Made by a program: the position numbers and the translations under genes
Assembly: GCA_025361845.1 (NCBI GenBank)
Contig: JANYJL010000239.1
Location: 1-54,183, forward strand
Direction: 5' to 3'
From: Rhizobacter sp.
Lineage (GTDB): Bacteria; Pseudomonadota; Gammaproteobacteria; Burkholderiales; Burkholderiaceae_C
Length of the DNA: 54,183 bases
Shown here: one piece after another, positions 1 to 8,052 of the stretch
Layout: each line of letters starts with the position of its first letter
Numbering within the stretch: the first letter of the stretch is position 1
Notes under the pieces: generated by a model
The model's database searches: none
What the model was told of the DNA's origin: nothing
The model's input: only the letters and a program-made list of their open reading frames with translations

Positions 1-428
1 GCTTCGAGCTTGGCCTCGAGGGCTTCGCGGTCGGCGTGCAGTTGCTTGCGAGCTGCCTGGATGGCGGTCAGGTCGGCGGTGGTGTCCTTGCCCGCGGCCT
101 GATCCGCCTTGAGTGCGGCTTCAGCAGCGGCCAGTGCGGCGCGGTCCGCGGTGAGGGTCGGATTGGCCGCGAGCGCGGTGGCGATTGCACCGTGCGCGCC
201 ATGCTCACCACCTTCGTGATGCCCGCCCTTGCCAAGCTCGTGGTGTTCATCCTTGCCACCGGACCTGCCACCCTCCGATTCGTTCGCGCCAGGGGCGGTG
301 GTCTTGGACGTGGCACCGGCACTGCCGCCCGAGCTGTTGCCAGACGACGAGTGGCCCGAGTGCTGCCCGGCATGCGCCGCCACGGCAAAGCTCGATGCGA
401 CCAGGAAGGCGAGAAGTGACTTTTGCAT
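1..428 (-). CDS. Secreted His/Gly/Ser-rich protein, partial (C-terminus beyond left edge)
   Basis: Reading the minus strand from an ATG at 428 gives an open frame to the window edge (142 codons, no stop). It starts MQKSLLAFLVASSFAVAAHA, a clean Sec signal peptide with an AHA cleavage site. Next comes a low-complexity stretch rich in Ser, Gly and His (HSGHSSSG, KDEHHE, GGHHEGGEHGAHG), which could bind metal. After that is an Ala/Lys/Asp-rich segment (about residues 80-142) with heptad-like spacing that looks like a coiled coil. A GGAGT ribosome-binding site sits about 7 nt before the ATG. The family is not recognised. Periplasmic or extracellular location is inferred from the signal peptide; metal binding is only suggested by composition. 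Confidence 0.7.
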   Translation of the reverse strand, partial: MQKSLLAFLVASSFAVAAHAGQHSGHSSSGNSSGGSAGATSKTTAPGANESEGGRSGGKDEHHELGKGGHHEGGEHGAHGAIATALAANPTLTADRAALAAAEAALKADQAAGKDTTADLTAIQAARKQLHADREALEAKLE

Positions 429-447
429 GCTGATTACTCCGTTCGAT

Positions 448-474
448 GGGTGCCGGAACAGCGTTCTGGCACCC
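448..474. repeat. 12-bp-arm inverted repeat in leader of the His-rich gene
   Basis: GGGTGCCGGAAC (448-459) and GTTCTGGCACCC (463-474) are complementary around AGC, with one G·T pair. It lies 20 bp upstream of the ATG at 428 in the region divergent from the ABC operon. No T-run follows on either strand, so an operator or 5' UTR hairpin is likelier than a terminator. Confidence 0.6.
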
Positions 475-497
475 GGTGGGTTGAGCCCCGGTTGGGC

Positions 498-520
498 AAA
501 ATGGGGAGATTTCCCATTTT
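498..520. repeat. AT-rich inverted repeat, possible operator
   Basis: AAAATGGGGA (498-507) pairs with TTTCCCATTTT (arm 511-520), one G·T pair, three-base centre. It is strikingly AT-rich for this genome and lies between the divergent His-rich gene and the ABC transporter operon. A regulator site or a stem followed by T residues are both possible. Confidence 0.5.
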
Positions 521-670
521 CTCCATCGTAGCGGCGTAGACGGAGTCGGTGGTGACAAGAGGTACGCGCCGTATCCAACTGCCGCCGTGACGAGGGTTTA
601 CCTGATCGAGACTGAAAGCAAGCTGAAGGGGAGCGCCGGCTATCGTGCGACCGCCACTCCCGGAGACCCC

Positions 671-1687
671 ATGAAAACGCCCTTCGCACGCACCCTGCTC
701 GCCCTGCTCACCACTGCCGCCCTGTCGACCCTGGCTCCCGCCGCATGCGCGGCCGACAAGGTATCGATCATGGTTGGCGGCTATGAAAAGATCATCTACC
801 TGCCGGCCAAGCTGGCCGAATCGCTCGGCTACTTCAAGGCCGAGGGGCTCGAAGTCGAGCTGCTGAACGAAGGCGCCGGTGTCGATGCCGAGAACGAGAT
901 GCTGGCCGGCGCCGTTCAAGGCGTGGTCGGCTTCTACGACCACTGCGTGGACTTGCAGACCAAGGGCAAGTATGTCGAGTCGGTGGTGCAGTTCAGCCAC
1001 GCCCCCGGCGAGGTGGAACTGGTTTCGACCAAACATCCGCAGGTCAAATCCATGGCCGACCTGCGCGGCCAGAACCTCGGCGTCACCGGCCTCGGCTCGT
1101 CGACCAACTTCCTGAGCCAGTACCTGATGGTCAAGGCTGGCGTGCCGCTGGGTGACTTCACCTCGGTGCCGGTCGGTGCCGGCACGACCTTCATCGCGGC
1201 CATGCAGCAGGACAAGATCCAGGCCGGCATGACCACCGAGCCCACCATCTCGCGCCTGCTCAAGACCGGCGAGGCGCGCGTGCTGGTCGACATGCGCACG
1301 TTGGAGAGCACCAAGCAGGCACTCGGTGGCACCTACCCCGCGGCCTCGCTCTACATGTCCACCGACTGGGTCGAGAAGAACCGCGACGCGGCACAGAAGC
1401 TCGCCAATGCATTCGTGAAGACGCTGCGCTTCATCAACACCCACAGCGCCGCGGAGATCGCCGACAAGATGCCCAAGGACTTCTACGTCGGCGACAAGGA
1501 CGGCTACATCAAGGCCCTGGCCGATGGCAAGGGCATGTTCACCGCCGACGGCGTGATGCCTGCGGGCGGGCCGGAAACGGTGCTCGCGGTGCTTTCCGCG
1601 TTCTCGAAGAACGTGAAGGGCAAGACCGTCGATCTGTCGAAGACTTACACGAGCGAGTTCGTCAAGAAGGCGGCGAGCGCCAAGTGA
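671..1687 (+). CDS. NitT/TauT-family ABC transporter substrate-binding protein
   Basis: A 338-residue periplasmic binding protein of the SsuA/TauA/NMT1 type. It starts with a signal peptide (MKTPFARTLLALLTTAALST, cleaved near ACAADK), then the lobe I pattern of this family: YLPAKLAESLGYFKAEGLEV, and a GAVQGVVGFYDH segment where the ligand pocket is usually built. The ATG at 671 is chosen over an in-frame start at 587 because it begins the signal peptide and has GGAG at 662-665. The ATPase gene follows after 22 bp and the permease overlaps that, so the three form an importer operon. The family carries sulfonates, nitrate, taurine, pyrimidine precursors and others; the ligand cannot be read from sequence. 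Confidence 0.88.
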   Translation: MKTPFARTLLALLTTAALSTLAPAACAADKVSIMVGGYEKIIYLPAKLAESLGYFKAEGLEVELLNEGAGVDAENEMLAGAVQGVVGFYDHCVDLQTKGKYVESVVQFSHAPGEVELVSTKHPQVKSMADLRGQNLGVTGLGSSTNFLSQYLMVKAGVPLGDFTSVPVGAGTTFIAAMQQDKIQAGMTTEPTISRLLKTGEARVLVDMRTLESTKQALGGTYPAASLYMSTDWVEKNRDAAQKLANAFVKTLRFINTHSAAEIADKMPKDFYVGDKDGYIKALADGKGMFTADGVMPAGGPETVLAVLSAFSKNVKGKTVDLSKTYTSEFVKKAASAK

Positions 1688-1709
1688 TCGCAACGCCCAG
1701 GAGCCCGCG

Positions 1710-2555
1710 ATGAACATCCCAGTGAAGCCGCCGCCGGCGATCGAACTCATCAACGTCAGCCGGCGTTTTGTCACACCCGACGGCAAATCGATGACGGCGA
1801 TCCGCAACTTCAGCATGACCGTCGAACCCGGTGAATTCGTCGCTGTGGTCGGCCCGACCGGCTGCGGCAAGTCGACCACGCTGAACCTCGTCACCGGCCT
1901 GGCCACGCCCTCGGCGGGGCAGGTGCGCGTGATGGGCCAGCCGGTTGACGGCATCCACCCCGGCATCGGCTTCGTGTTCCAGACCGATGCGCTGTTCCCG
2001 TGGCGCAGCGTGATCGACAACGTCGTCGCCGGCCCGCTGTACCGCGGCATGGCGCGCGCCGAGGCCTATGAAAAAGCGCAGGCCTGGCTGGCCCGTGTGC
2101 ATCTGTCGGGCCACGAGACCAAGTACCCGCACCAGTTGTCGGGCGGCATGCGCAAGCGTGTCGCGCTCGCGCAGACCTTCATCAACGAACCGCAGATCCT
2201 GCTGATGGACGAACCCTTCTCGGCGCTCGACGTGCAGACGCGCGTGATGATGCACGACGAGCTGCTGCAACTGTGGTCGCAGTCGAAGGCCTCGGTCGTC
2301 TTCGTCACGCACGACCTGGAAGAAGCGGTCGCGCTGGCCGACAAGGTCTATGTGCTGACCGCCGGGCCGGCCACCGTGAAGTCGGTCTACCCGATCGACA
2401 TGCCGCGCCCGCGCGTGGCCAGCGAGATTCGCTACGACCCGAAGTTCATCGAGATCTCGCGCACCATCTGGGCCGACTTGCGCGATGAAGTGCTGCGGGG
2501 TGCTTCGCGCGACGAAGCGCGTGTCGGCGCGAACAATGTGGGGGTTGCGGCATGA
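1710..2555 (+). CDS. NitT/TauT-family ABC transporter ATP-binding protein
   Basis: A 281-residue cytoplasmic ATPase of the SsuB/TauB type. Visible motifs in order are Walker A GPTGCGKST (about residue 50), Q-loop FVFQTDALFPW, signature LSGGMRKRVALAQ, Walker B ILLMDEPFSALD and the switch histidine in VFVTHDLEEA. These match the usual single-domain ATPase of this importer class, and all catalytic elements are intact. It shares 4 bp with the permease gene (ATGA), indicating translational coupling. It powers uptake by the binding protein just upstream. Confidence 0.92.
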   Translation: MNIPVKPPPAIELINVSRRFVTPDGKSMTAIRNFSMTVEPGEFVAVVGPTGCGKSTTLNLVTGLATPSAGQVRVMGQPVDGIHPGIGFVFQTDALFPWRSVIDNVVAGPLYRGMARAEAYEKAQAWLARVHLSGHETKYPHQLSGGMRKRVALAQTFINEPQILLMDEPFSALDVQTRVMMHDELLQLWSQSKASVVFVTHDLEEAVALADKVYVLTAGPATVKSVYPIDMPRPRVASEIRYDPKFIEISRTIWADLRDEVLRGASRDEARVGANNVGVAA

Positions 2556-3433
2556 ACACCACCACGACCACCACTGCTGCTGTAATCGCGGCAGGCGTGC
2601 CGACCGACACCGAGATCGAGCAGCAAGCCGCGCGCGCCCGCAGCCGCCGCACGCTGACGGTCTACTTCTGGCGTTCCTTCATCCTGGTCGTCTTCCTCGG
2701 TGGCTGGGAGTGGCTCTCGCGCACCAAGCTGATCGACGAGTTCTTCTTCTCCAAGCCGAGCGACATCGTCGCGCGCCTGGTGACATGGACGGTCGAAGGT
2801 ACGTCGGAAGGGCCGCTCTGGTACCACCTGTGGGTGACAATGGAGGAGTCGCTGCTGGGCTTCTTCAGCGGTGCCATTGCCGGGGTGATCGCGGGCATCG
2901 CGCTCGGCCGCAACCGCATGCTGTCGGACGTGTTCTCGATCTACATCAAGGTCATCAACTCGGTGCCGCGCGTGGTGCTGGCGCCGATCTTCATCATGCT
3001 GTTCGGCCTCGGGCTGACCTCGAAAGTGGCGCTGTCCTTCGTGATGGTGTTCTTCGTCGTGTTCTCGAACGCCTTCCAGGGCGTGCGCGAAGCGGACCGC
3101 AACCTGCTCGCCAATGCACGCATCCTCGGTGCACGCGGCTGGCAACTCACGCGCACGGTGGTCATCCCTTCGGCGATGAGCTGGATCTTCGCGTCGCTGC
3201 ACGTGAGCTTCGGCTTCGCGATCGTCGGTGCGATCGTCGGTGAGTTCGTCGGCTCGCGCCACGGCATCGGGCTGCTCATCAACATCGCCAAGGGTTCGTT
3301 CGATGCGGCGGGCATGTACGGCGCCATCGTGCTCATCATGATCGTGGCGCTGGCGGCGGAGTACCTGATGACGGCGATCGAGAACCGCCTGGCCAAGTGG
3401 CGCCCGGCGCCGATGCACGAGGAAGCGAACTGA
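2552..3433 (+). CDS. NitT/TauT-family ABC transporter permease
   Basis: A 293-residue inner-membrane protein with a 40-residue polar N-terminus, a first hydrophobic helix (FILVVFLGGWEWL) and a binding-protein-dependent transport domain. The EAA loop appears as ADRNLLANARILGARGW followed by IPSAMSWIFASL, as in SsuC/TauC. The start overlaps the ATPase stop by 4 bp. With the two upstream genes it completes a three-component importer. Ligand unknown. Confidence 0.9.
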   Translation: MNTTTTTTAAVIAAGVPTDTEIEQQAARARSRRTLTVYFWRSFILVVFLGGWEWLSRTKLIDEFFFSKPSDIVARLVTWTVEGTSEGPLWYHLWVTMEESLLGFFSGAIAGVIAGIALGRNRMLSDVFSIYIKVINSVPRVVLAPIFIMLFGLGLTSKVALSFVMVFFVVFSNAFQGVREADRNLLANARILGARGWQLTRTVVIPSAMSWIFASLHVSFGFAIVGAIVGEFVGSRHGIGLLINIAKGSFDAAGMYGAIVLIMIVALAAEYLMTAIENRLAKWRPAPMHEEAN

Positions 3434-3435
3434 CG

Positions 3436-3473
3436 CTGGCGGTCGTCTGTTCTGGCGGGCTACAGTCTGGCGG
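3436..3473 (+). repeat. Three CTGGCGG direct repeats before the response regulator
   Basis: CTGGCGG occurs at 3436, 3452 and 3467, that is at 16 and 15 bp spacing, filling the short gap between the permease stop and the response regulator start. OmpR-family regulators often bind tandem direct repeats, so autoregulation is possible. The motif is GC-rich and could arise by chance here. Confidence 0.35.
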
Positions 3474-3500
3474 TGATGGTCCTGCCGCCCTGCCCCTGAG

Positions 3501-4178
3501 ATGCGCGTCCTGCTGGTCGAAGACAACAAGGTTCTGGCCGAATGGCTGAGCCGTGCGCTCGGCAAGGATCGCTACACGATCGACTGGATCGGCAACGGCA
3601 CCGATGCCGACTTCGTGCTGCGCTCCGAGACCTACGACATCGTGATCCTCGATCTGTCGCTGCCGGGGCTCGACGGCCACGAGGTGCTGCGCCGCCTGCG
3701 CGCCCGCGACGACCGCACACCGGTGCTCGTGCTGACGGCGCACGACACGCTCGGCAGCCGCGTCAGCCAGCTCGACAGCGGCGCCGACGATGTGGTCGGC
3801 AAGCCCTTCGAGCTGGAAGAGCTGGAGGCGCGCATGCGTGTGCTGGTGCGCCGCTCGGCGCGCCTCGCGAACCCGATCACCCACTGCGGCGCACTCGCGC
3901 TCGACAGCAACACGCGCGAAATCTCGGCCCATGGTGCGGCGCTGCAACTGACACCACGCGAACGCGCCGTGCTCGAACTGCTGATGTTGAAGGCCGGCAC
4001 CACCGTGCCGAAGCAGGCGCTGGCACAGAGCCTCTCAACGCTTGAGGAAGCGGTGTCAGCGGATGCGGTCGAGTTGTACGTGCACCGCGTGCGCAAGAAG
4101 ATCGCCGAGAGCGGCGCCACCATCGTGACGCTGCGCGGCCTCGGCTACGTGCTCAAGCCGCTGGTCCATGGCACATAG
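3501..4178 (+). CDS. OmpR-family response regulator, TctD/QseB-like
   Basis: A 225-residue transcription regulator. The receiver domain (1-115) has acidic residues E7/D8, phospho-acceptor D51 in IVILDLSLPGLDG, T79 and K101 in GKPF. The C-terminal winged helix (about 125-220) shows LTPRERAVLELL, the recognition region AVELYVHRVRKKI and the terminal hairpin TLRGLGYVL. It overlaps the kinase gene by 11 bp, so the two are made together. The nearest family by eye is TctD/QseB. The target could be the ABC importer 67 bp upstream or the ruined transporter downstream; neither is shown. Confidence 0.92.
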   Translation: MRVLLVEDNKVLAEWLSRALGKDRYTIDWIGNGTDADFVLRSETYDIVILDLSLPGLDGHEVLRRLRARDDRTPVLVLTAHDTLGSRVSQLDSGADDVVGKPFELEELEARMRVLVRRSARLANPITHCGALALDSNTREISAHGAALQLTPRERAVLELLMLKAGTTVPKQALAQSLSTLEEAVSADAVELYVHRVRKKIAESGATIVTLRGLGYVLKPLVHGT

Positions 4179-5721
4179 CCTGCGCGCCAGGCTGCTGGCC
4201 TGGGTGCTGCTACCGCTGGCCGCAGCGGTGGCGATCGATGCGCGCATCGGCTACGTCGGTGCCGAAGAAACCGCCACGCTGATTCAGGAAAGGCTGTTGC
4301 TCGGCTCGGCCCGCACGATCGCCGAAGACCTGCGCTTCGAGGACGGTGCGTTCCAGCCCGAGATCCCGCCCGCGGCGATCGAGCTGTTCCAGTCCGGCGG
4401 GGTCGACCGCGTCTACTACCGCGTCACCTCGCCGAAGGATGAACTGCTGATCGGTTATGCCGACCTGCCGACTCCTGCGCGGCCGACGGCGAGCGAGACG
4501 CCGCTGTACCTGACCACCACGATGCGCGGTGAGCCGGTGCGGCTGGTCGTCCTGATGCAGCCGGTGGTGACACCCTCGGGCACCGTGCTGCTGGCTGTCG
4601 AAGTGGCGCAGACCTTGCGCGGCCATCGGCAGATGCTGCGCAGCCTGTGGTTGCGCACCGTCGGGCCCTTGCTGCTGATCCTGCTGCTGGCCACGGTGCT
4701 GATCCTGTTCGGCCTGCGCCGCGGACTGCTGCCCGTGACCCGTCTGCGCGACTTGATGCGCTCGCGCCAACCCGGCACGCTGGAGCCGCTGGCCGCCACA
4801 GCCGTGCCGCTGGAGCTGGTGCCCTTGGTCGACGCGCTGAACGACTACATCGGCCGGCTCGACCAGCATGCGAGCAGCCAGCGCATCTTCATCGAGAACG
4901 CGGCGCATCAGTTGCGCACGCCGCTGGCGGTGCTGAATGCGCAGGTCGCCGCGGCCAGCCGCAGCCCTGACGCGCAGGAGCGCGACGAGTCACTCGCCGC
5001 CATCCGCGAGACCGTGAGCCACGCCGCGCGGCTGGTGACGCAGTTGCTCACGCTGTCCGTCGCCGACGCTCCGGCCAGCCACGCCGCCACCGGGCAGCCG
5101 ATCGTTCTGGAAGAGGTGGTTCAGCTCGCCCTCGAAAACGCGGCAGTGATCGCGCAGACGAAGGGCATCGACCTCGGTTTCGAGCGGCACGGCCCCGCAC
5201 GAGCGCTGCAGGCCGACCCGGTCATGGTGCGCGAGGTCGTGGCCAACCTGCTCGACAACGCCATCCGCTACACGCCCGCGAGCGGCGTGGTGACGGTGCG
5301 GGTGAACCACCTCGACGACGCGATCGAACTCGTCGTCGAAGACAACGGCCCGGGCATCGCGCCCGAGTTGCACGAACGTGTCTTCGAGCGCTTCTTCCGC
5401 GTCGACAACGTCGATTCGAGCGGTGCCGGCCTGGGCTTGCCGATCGTGCGGCAGTTCGCGCAGCGCATGGGTGCTCGCGTCGAATTGCGAACGCCTGAAC
5501 AAGGCCCCGGTCTGGCGGTCTCGGTGCGGTGGCCGCAGGTCGCTCCCCGACAAAGCTGGCGCGCCAAGTCGAAAATGTGCGGCAGCTCGGCCGAGTCACT
5601 GCCCCTGCGCTTGACGCAAGACTTCGACAACGAGGGCCAATGCGGGCGAAGAACCGCGGCTGGCGTCGCAGAGGTGGTATCCGGGGAAGGTCCGCGACCA
5701 GTCGTCCAGTACAGAGACTAG
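4168..5721 (+). CDS. TctE-like sensor histidine kinase with aberrant C-terminal tail
   Basis: An inner-membrane kinase with one helix at about 8-22, a periplasmic sensor of the TctE N-terminal type (about 25-155) and a second helix at about 165-183. The H-box is AAHQLRTPLAV with H247; N-box NLLDNAIRYTP, G1 VEDNGPGI and G2 GAGLGLPIV are intact. The recognisable protein ends at about residue 456 (LAVSVRWP). The last 61 residues are low-similarity, Arg/Ser/Gly-rich read-through, and the frame stops where a DHA2 transporter remnant begins. The native stop has probably been lost by a deletion or rearrangement. The kinase core should still work; partner is the overlapping response regulator. Confidence 0.88.
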   Translation: MAHSLRARLLAWVLLPLAAAVAIDARIGYVGAEETATLIQERLLLGSARTIAEDLRFEDGAFQPEIPPAAIELFQSGGVDRVYYRVTSPKDELLIGYADLPTPARPTASETPLYLTTTMRGEPVRLVVLMQPVVTPSGTVLLAVEVAQTLRGHRQMLRSLWLRTVGPLLLILLLATVLILFGLRRGLLPVTRLRDLMRSRQPGTLEPLAATAVPLELVPLVDALNDYIGRLDQHASSQRIFIENAAHQLRTPLAVLNAQVAAASRSPDAQERDESLAAIRETVSHAARLVTQLLTLSVADAPASHAATGQPIVLEEVVQLALENAAVIAQTKGIDLGFERHGPARALQADPVMVREVVANLLDNAIRYTPASGVVTVRVNHLDDAIELVVEDNGPGIAPELHERVFERFFRVDNVDSSGAGLGLPIVRQFAQRMGARVELRTPEQGPGLAVSVRWPQVAPRQSWRAKSKMCGSSAESLPLRLTQDFDNEGQCGRRTAAGVAEVVSGEGPRPVVQYRD

Positions 5722-6168
5722 GCGCCCCGCGGCGATGTGCTGGCCGACGGCATCGCCGGGCTCGGCCTGTTCACCGCTGCATCGTTGGCCTGGGGCTGGT
5801 ACGACGCCACGGCCGGCATCGGTGCCAGCATCGGCCTGGTGTTGGGCGGCGTGCTGGCGGACCTCGTGTCCTGGCGGGTCGGCTTCGTCATCGACCTGCC
5901 GATCGGCGCGCTGCTGATGGTGGACGCGCAACGCCATATCGCCGAGACGCCAAGGCGCACCGCAGAACTCGACCTCGCCGGGGCACTGCTGTCGACACTG
6001 GGCATGGTGGCCTGGGTCCATGGCCTCGTCCAGGTCGCGAGCGACGGCTGGGGCAACGTGGTGAAGTTGGGCGCTGCCAATCTGCAGCAGATGGACACCG
6101 CCGCGGCGCAACTCACCGTGCAGGGTGCGCGCCTTCCGGAGGCCGTGCTGCGCATGACCGGCGGTTGA
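5722..6168 (+). pseudogene. Decayed DHA2-type MFS transporter remnant
   Basis: Translation in the frame of position 5737 gives recognisable DHA2 pieces in compressed order: a TM2-like GLGLFTAASLAWG, then directly a TM5/TM6 stretch (GASIGLVLGGVLADLVSW, then VGFVIDLPIG) and a following helix (LAGALLSTLGMVAWVHGL). The stretch between TM2 and TM5 and everything after about TM7 is missing. The last 35 residues match nothing I know. There is no start codon with a plausible ribosome-binding site. I read this as a remnant with at least one internal deletion, fused to the end of the kinase gene. A family assignment finer than DHA2 is not possible. Confidence 0.7.
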
Positions 6169-6203
6169 ACGTCGCAAGCATGAGCAGAACTGGCTCGGGC
6201 CAG

Positions 6204-6223
6204 CGCTGGCGCCGGCGCCAGTG
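6204..6223. repeat. Perfect GC palindrome downstream of the HTH-SBP regulator
   Basis: CTGGCGCC (6206-6213) is followed directly by its reverse complement GGCGCCAG (6214-6221), with additional flanking pairing to 6204/6223. It lies about 55 bp beyond the stop of the minus-strand regulator. There is no T-run, so terminator function is uncertain. Confidence 0.4.
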
Positions 6224-6276
6224 CGCAAGTTCAGTTTCGCTTTCTACTTTCAAGGGCCACAAACTGCGGTCCGTTG

Positions 6277-7995
6277 TCAATGCGCGTTCGCAAGGCGAGA
6301 TTCGGTGTCGAGAAGGGCCTGGACTTGCCGCTGGGCTTGCGCCAGGGCGCGCTCGTCGGGGACCTTGCCCGAGAGTGCGTCATGGATCTTTTCGCCCAGC
6401 ACCTCTTCGATCCGCGTGTAGACCGGCGTGGACGGGCGCATGTCGTTGGTCAGCAGCCCCTGCTTCGCCAGGCGATCGACAAACCCGACCACGGGCGAGG
6501 TGGCACTCATCTCGGGGTCCGAGCTCACGCTGAATCTCGGCGCGACCGGAAAGCCATTGCGCACCTGGGTGCGCATCGCCTTCGACGACGTCATCCACTT
6601 GATGGCTTGCAGCGCCACGGCCGTTCGCTCCTTCGGCAAGTTGCCGGGAACTGCCAGCAGGAATCCACCGACGGGAACCGCACATCGCACGCCGTTCAGG
6701 TTCGGTTGCGGCAGGTAGCGCACGTTGCCCTTGACCTTCGACAACAGGTCGAATTCGAACCGGGCGGCGCGCATGCTCCACACGTAGCAAAGCGCGGAGC
6801 CGCCCGACATGAACTCCGCCATGCTGCGATTCCAGTCGTACTCGAGCACCTCGGGCGAGGAGACGAGCAGCAGCTCACGCATGAACCGCACGGTGGCGAT
6901 CGCGGCCTCGCTGTCGAGCGCAGCGCGCCATCGCGGTGGTTGGGCTGCACTCTTGCCACGATCTTCAGTCGCTGCGACCTTTTCGATCACCGAGCCCGCA
7001 TGCGCGTTGAGGAAGAACATGAACGCGCTGGCGATGGGCATGCCCCGAGCGCCGTTCCAGGACAGGCCGTAGCGCTTGCGCCGAGGCGCGTGCAGCCGCT
7101 TCGCCGCGCCGAGGAGCTCGTTCAGCGTTCGCGGATAGCGCAGGTTCGAATCGGAGAACAGATCCTTGCGCGCCGTCAGGCCTTCGACAGTCACGTACAG
7201 CGGCACGCCGTACTGCTGCGACTTCCATGTGCCGGCCTGCCACACCGTCGGATGAAAGTCGTGCCCGGAGATCAGCCCTTCGTGGGGTGGTTCATCGAGC
7301 GGTGCGATGAGTTCCTTGTCGGCGAACTCGGACAACCAGGGGAAGTTCAACGCCACGATGTCGAACGCGGATTCAGGCAGAGTCGCATTGCGCAACAGCG
7401 TGTCGTAGAGCGCAGGCAACTTCAGCAGCGTGAAGTCCTCGCGCGAGCCGGCATTGGCGCGGAAGTCCGTCCAAAGGTCTCGCAATGAGCTGAAGTAGTT
7501 GTCGTCGTGGAAGAGGAATTTGAGGCCACGCGTCGCACCCTCTGGGCGCAAGCGCAGTGCCTCGGGCGGCAGCAGCTCGGTGATGGAGCTGTGCAGGTCA
7601 CCGAAGTAGTAGCGTTCATCGCTGCGCGTGTCGTCGCGTTGCCCGACGGCTTCCGCCAGCAAGGCCTTGATCTGTTGGGCATAGCCGATGAATGACGATC
7701 GCAGCGTGGCGCTGGCCGCCAGCACGTAGGACTTGCCGGTCTCGCCCGCAGCAACCTTGACGATCAGGCCCGCATCGATGAGCTTCTGGATGCGCCGTGT
7801 GGCCGTGCCGTAGGGCAGCTCCGACGCGCGCACCAGCTCCGTCACGGTGGGTCGCCGGTCCAGCAGTTCGCACTTGATCAAGTGGCTCGTGATGGTCCAC
7901 GACGCATCGACTTCTGCGCCGGCCACCAGCGCCACGAAGGGCGCGCGAGTCCGGCCGACGAAGTCGACGACGCGCAGCAATTCGATGTCGTTCAT
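6277..7995 (-). CDS. One-component regulator: winged-helix domain fused to family-1 solute-binding domain
   Basis: A 572-residue protein without signal peptide. Residues about 1-110 form a MarR/winged-helix-type DNA-binding domain: helix 2 PTVTELVRASEL, recognition helix PYGTATRRIQKLIDAGLI (61-78), wing around VAAGETGKSY. Residues about 155-560 match family-1 extracellular solute-binding proteins (MalE/UgpB class): FDIVALNFPWLSEFADK, YGVPLYVTVEGLTARKDLF, SMAEFMSGGSALCYVW, VGGFLLAVPGN and ALQAIKWMTS. A cytoplasmic protein combining these parts is expected to bind DNA and an imported small molecule. It is divergent from the sugar importer and hydroxyquinol genes, with two perfect inverted repeats between. 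SgrR is a known analogue but uses a family-5 domain. Ligand and sign of regulation are unknown. Confidence 0.85.
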   Translation of the reverse strand: MNDIELLRVVDFVGRTRAPFVALVAGAEVDASWTITSHLIKCELLDRRPTVTELVRASELPYGTATRRIQKLIDAGLIVKVAAGETGKSYVLAASATLRSSFIGYAQQIKALLAEAVGQRDDTRSDERYYFGDLHSSITELLPPEALRLRPEGATRGLKFLFHDDNYFSSLRDLWTDFRANAGSREDFTLLKLPALYDTLLRNATLPESAFDIVALNFPWLSEFADKELIAPLDEPPHEGLISGHDFHPTVWQAGTWKSQQYGVPLYVTVEGLTARKDLFSDSNLRYPRTLNELLGAAKRLHAPRRKRYGLSWNGARGMPIASAFMFFLNAHAGSVIEKVAATEDRGKSAAQPPRWRAALDSEAAIATVRFMRELLLVSSPEVLEYDWNRSMAEFMSGGSALCYVWSMRAARFEFDLLSKVKGNVRYLPQPNLNGVRCAVPVGGFLLAVPGNLPKERTAVALQAIKWMTSSKAMRTQVRNGFPVAPRFSVSSDPEMSATSPVVGFVDRLAKQGLLTNDMRPSTPVYTRIEEVLGEKIHDALSGKVPDERALAQAQRQVQALLDTESRLANAH

Positions 7996-8032
7996 GCGGC
8001 CTCAGGGCGGGGCATAAGGGTTCGTCCCGCAG

Positions 8033-8049
8033 ATATCCAGTCTGGATAT
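8033..8049. promoter_or_regulatory. 17-bp perfect palindrome, candidate operator
   Basis: ATATCCAG-T-CTGGATAT is a perfect inverted repeat, 38 bp upstream of the HTH-SBP start codon in the divergent intergenic region. Its AT content stands out from the surroundings. It is the best candidate binding site for the adjacent regulator. Confidence 0.7.
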
Positions 8050-8052
8050 TTT

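Noticed and set aside
434-2050. Minus-strand open frame of 538 codons
   Set aside because: Antisense to the binding protein and ATPase genes, with no recognisable domain or ribosome-binding site.
671-3433. Assigning nitrate, taurine or thiamine-precursor specificity to the first importer
   Set aside because: No diagnostic neighbour (nitrate reductase, dioxygenase, thi genes) and the family is too broad to assign by eye.
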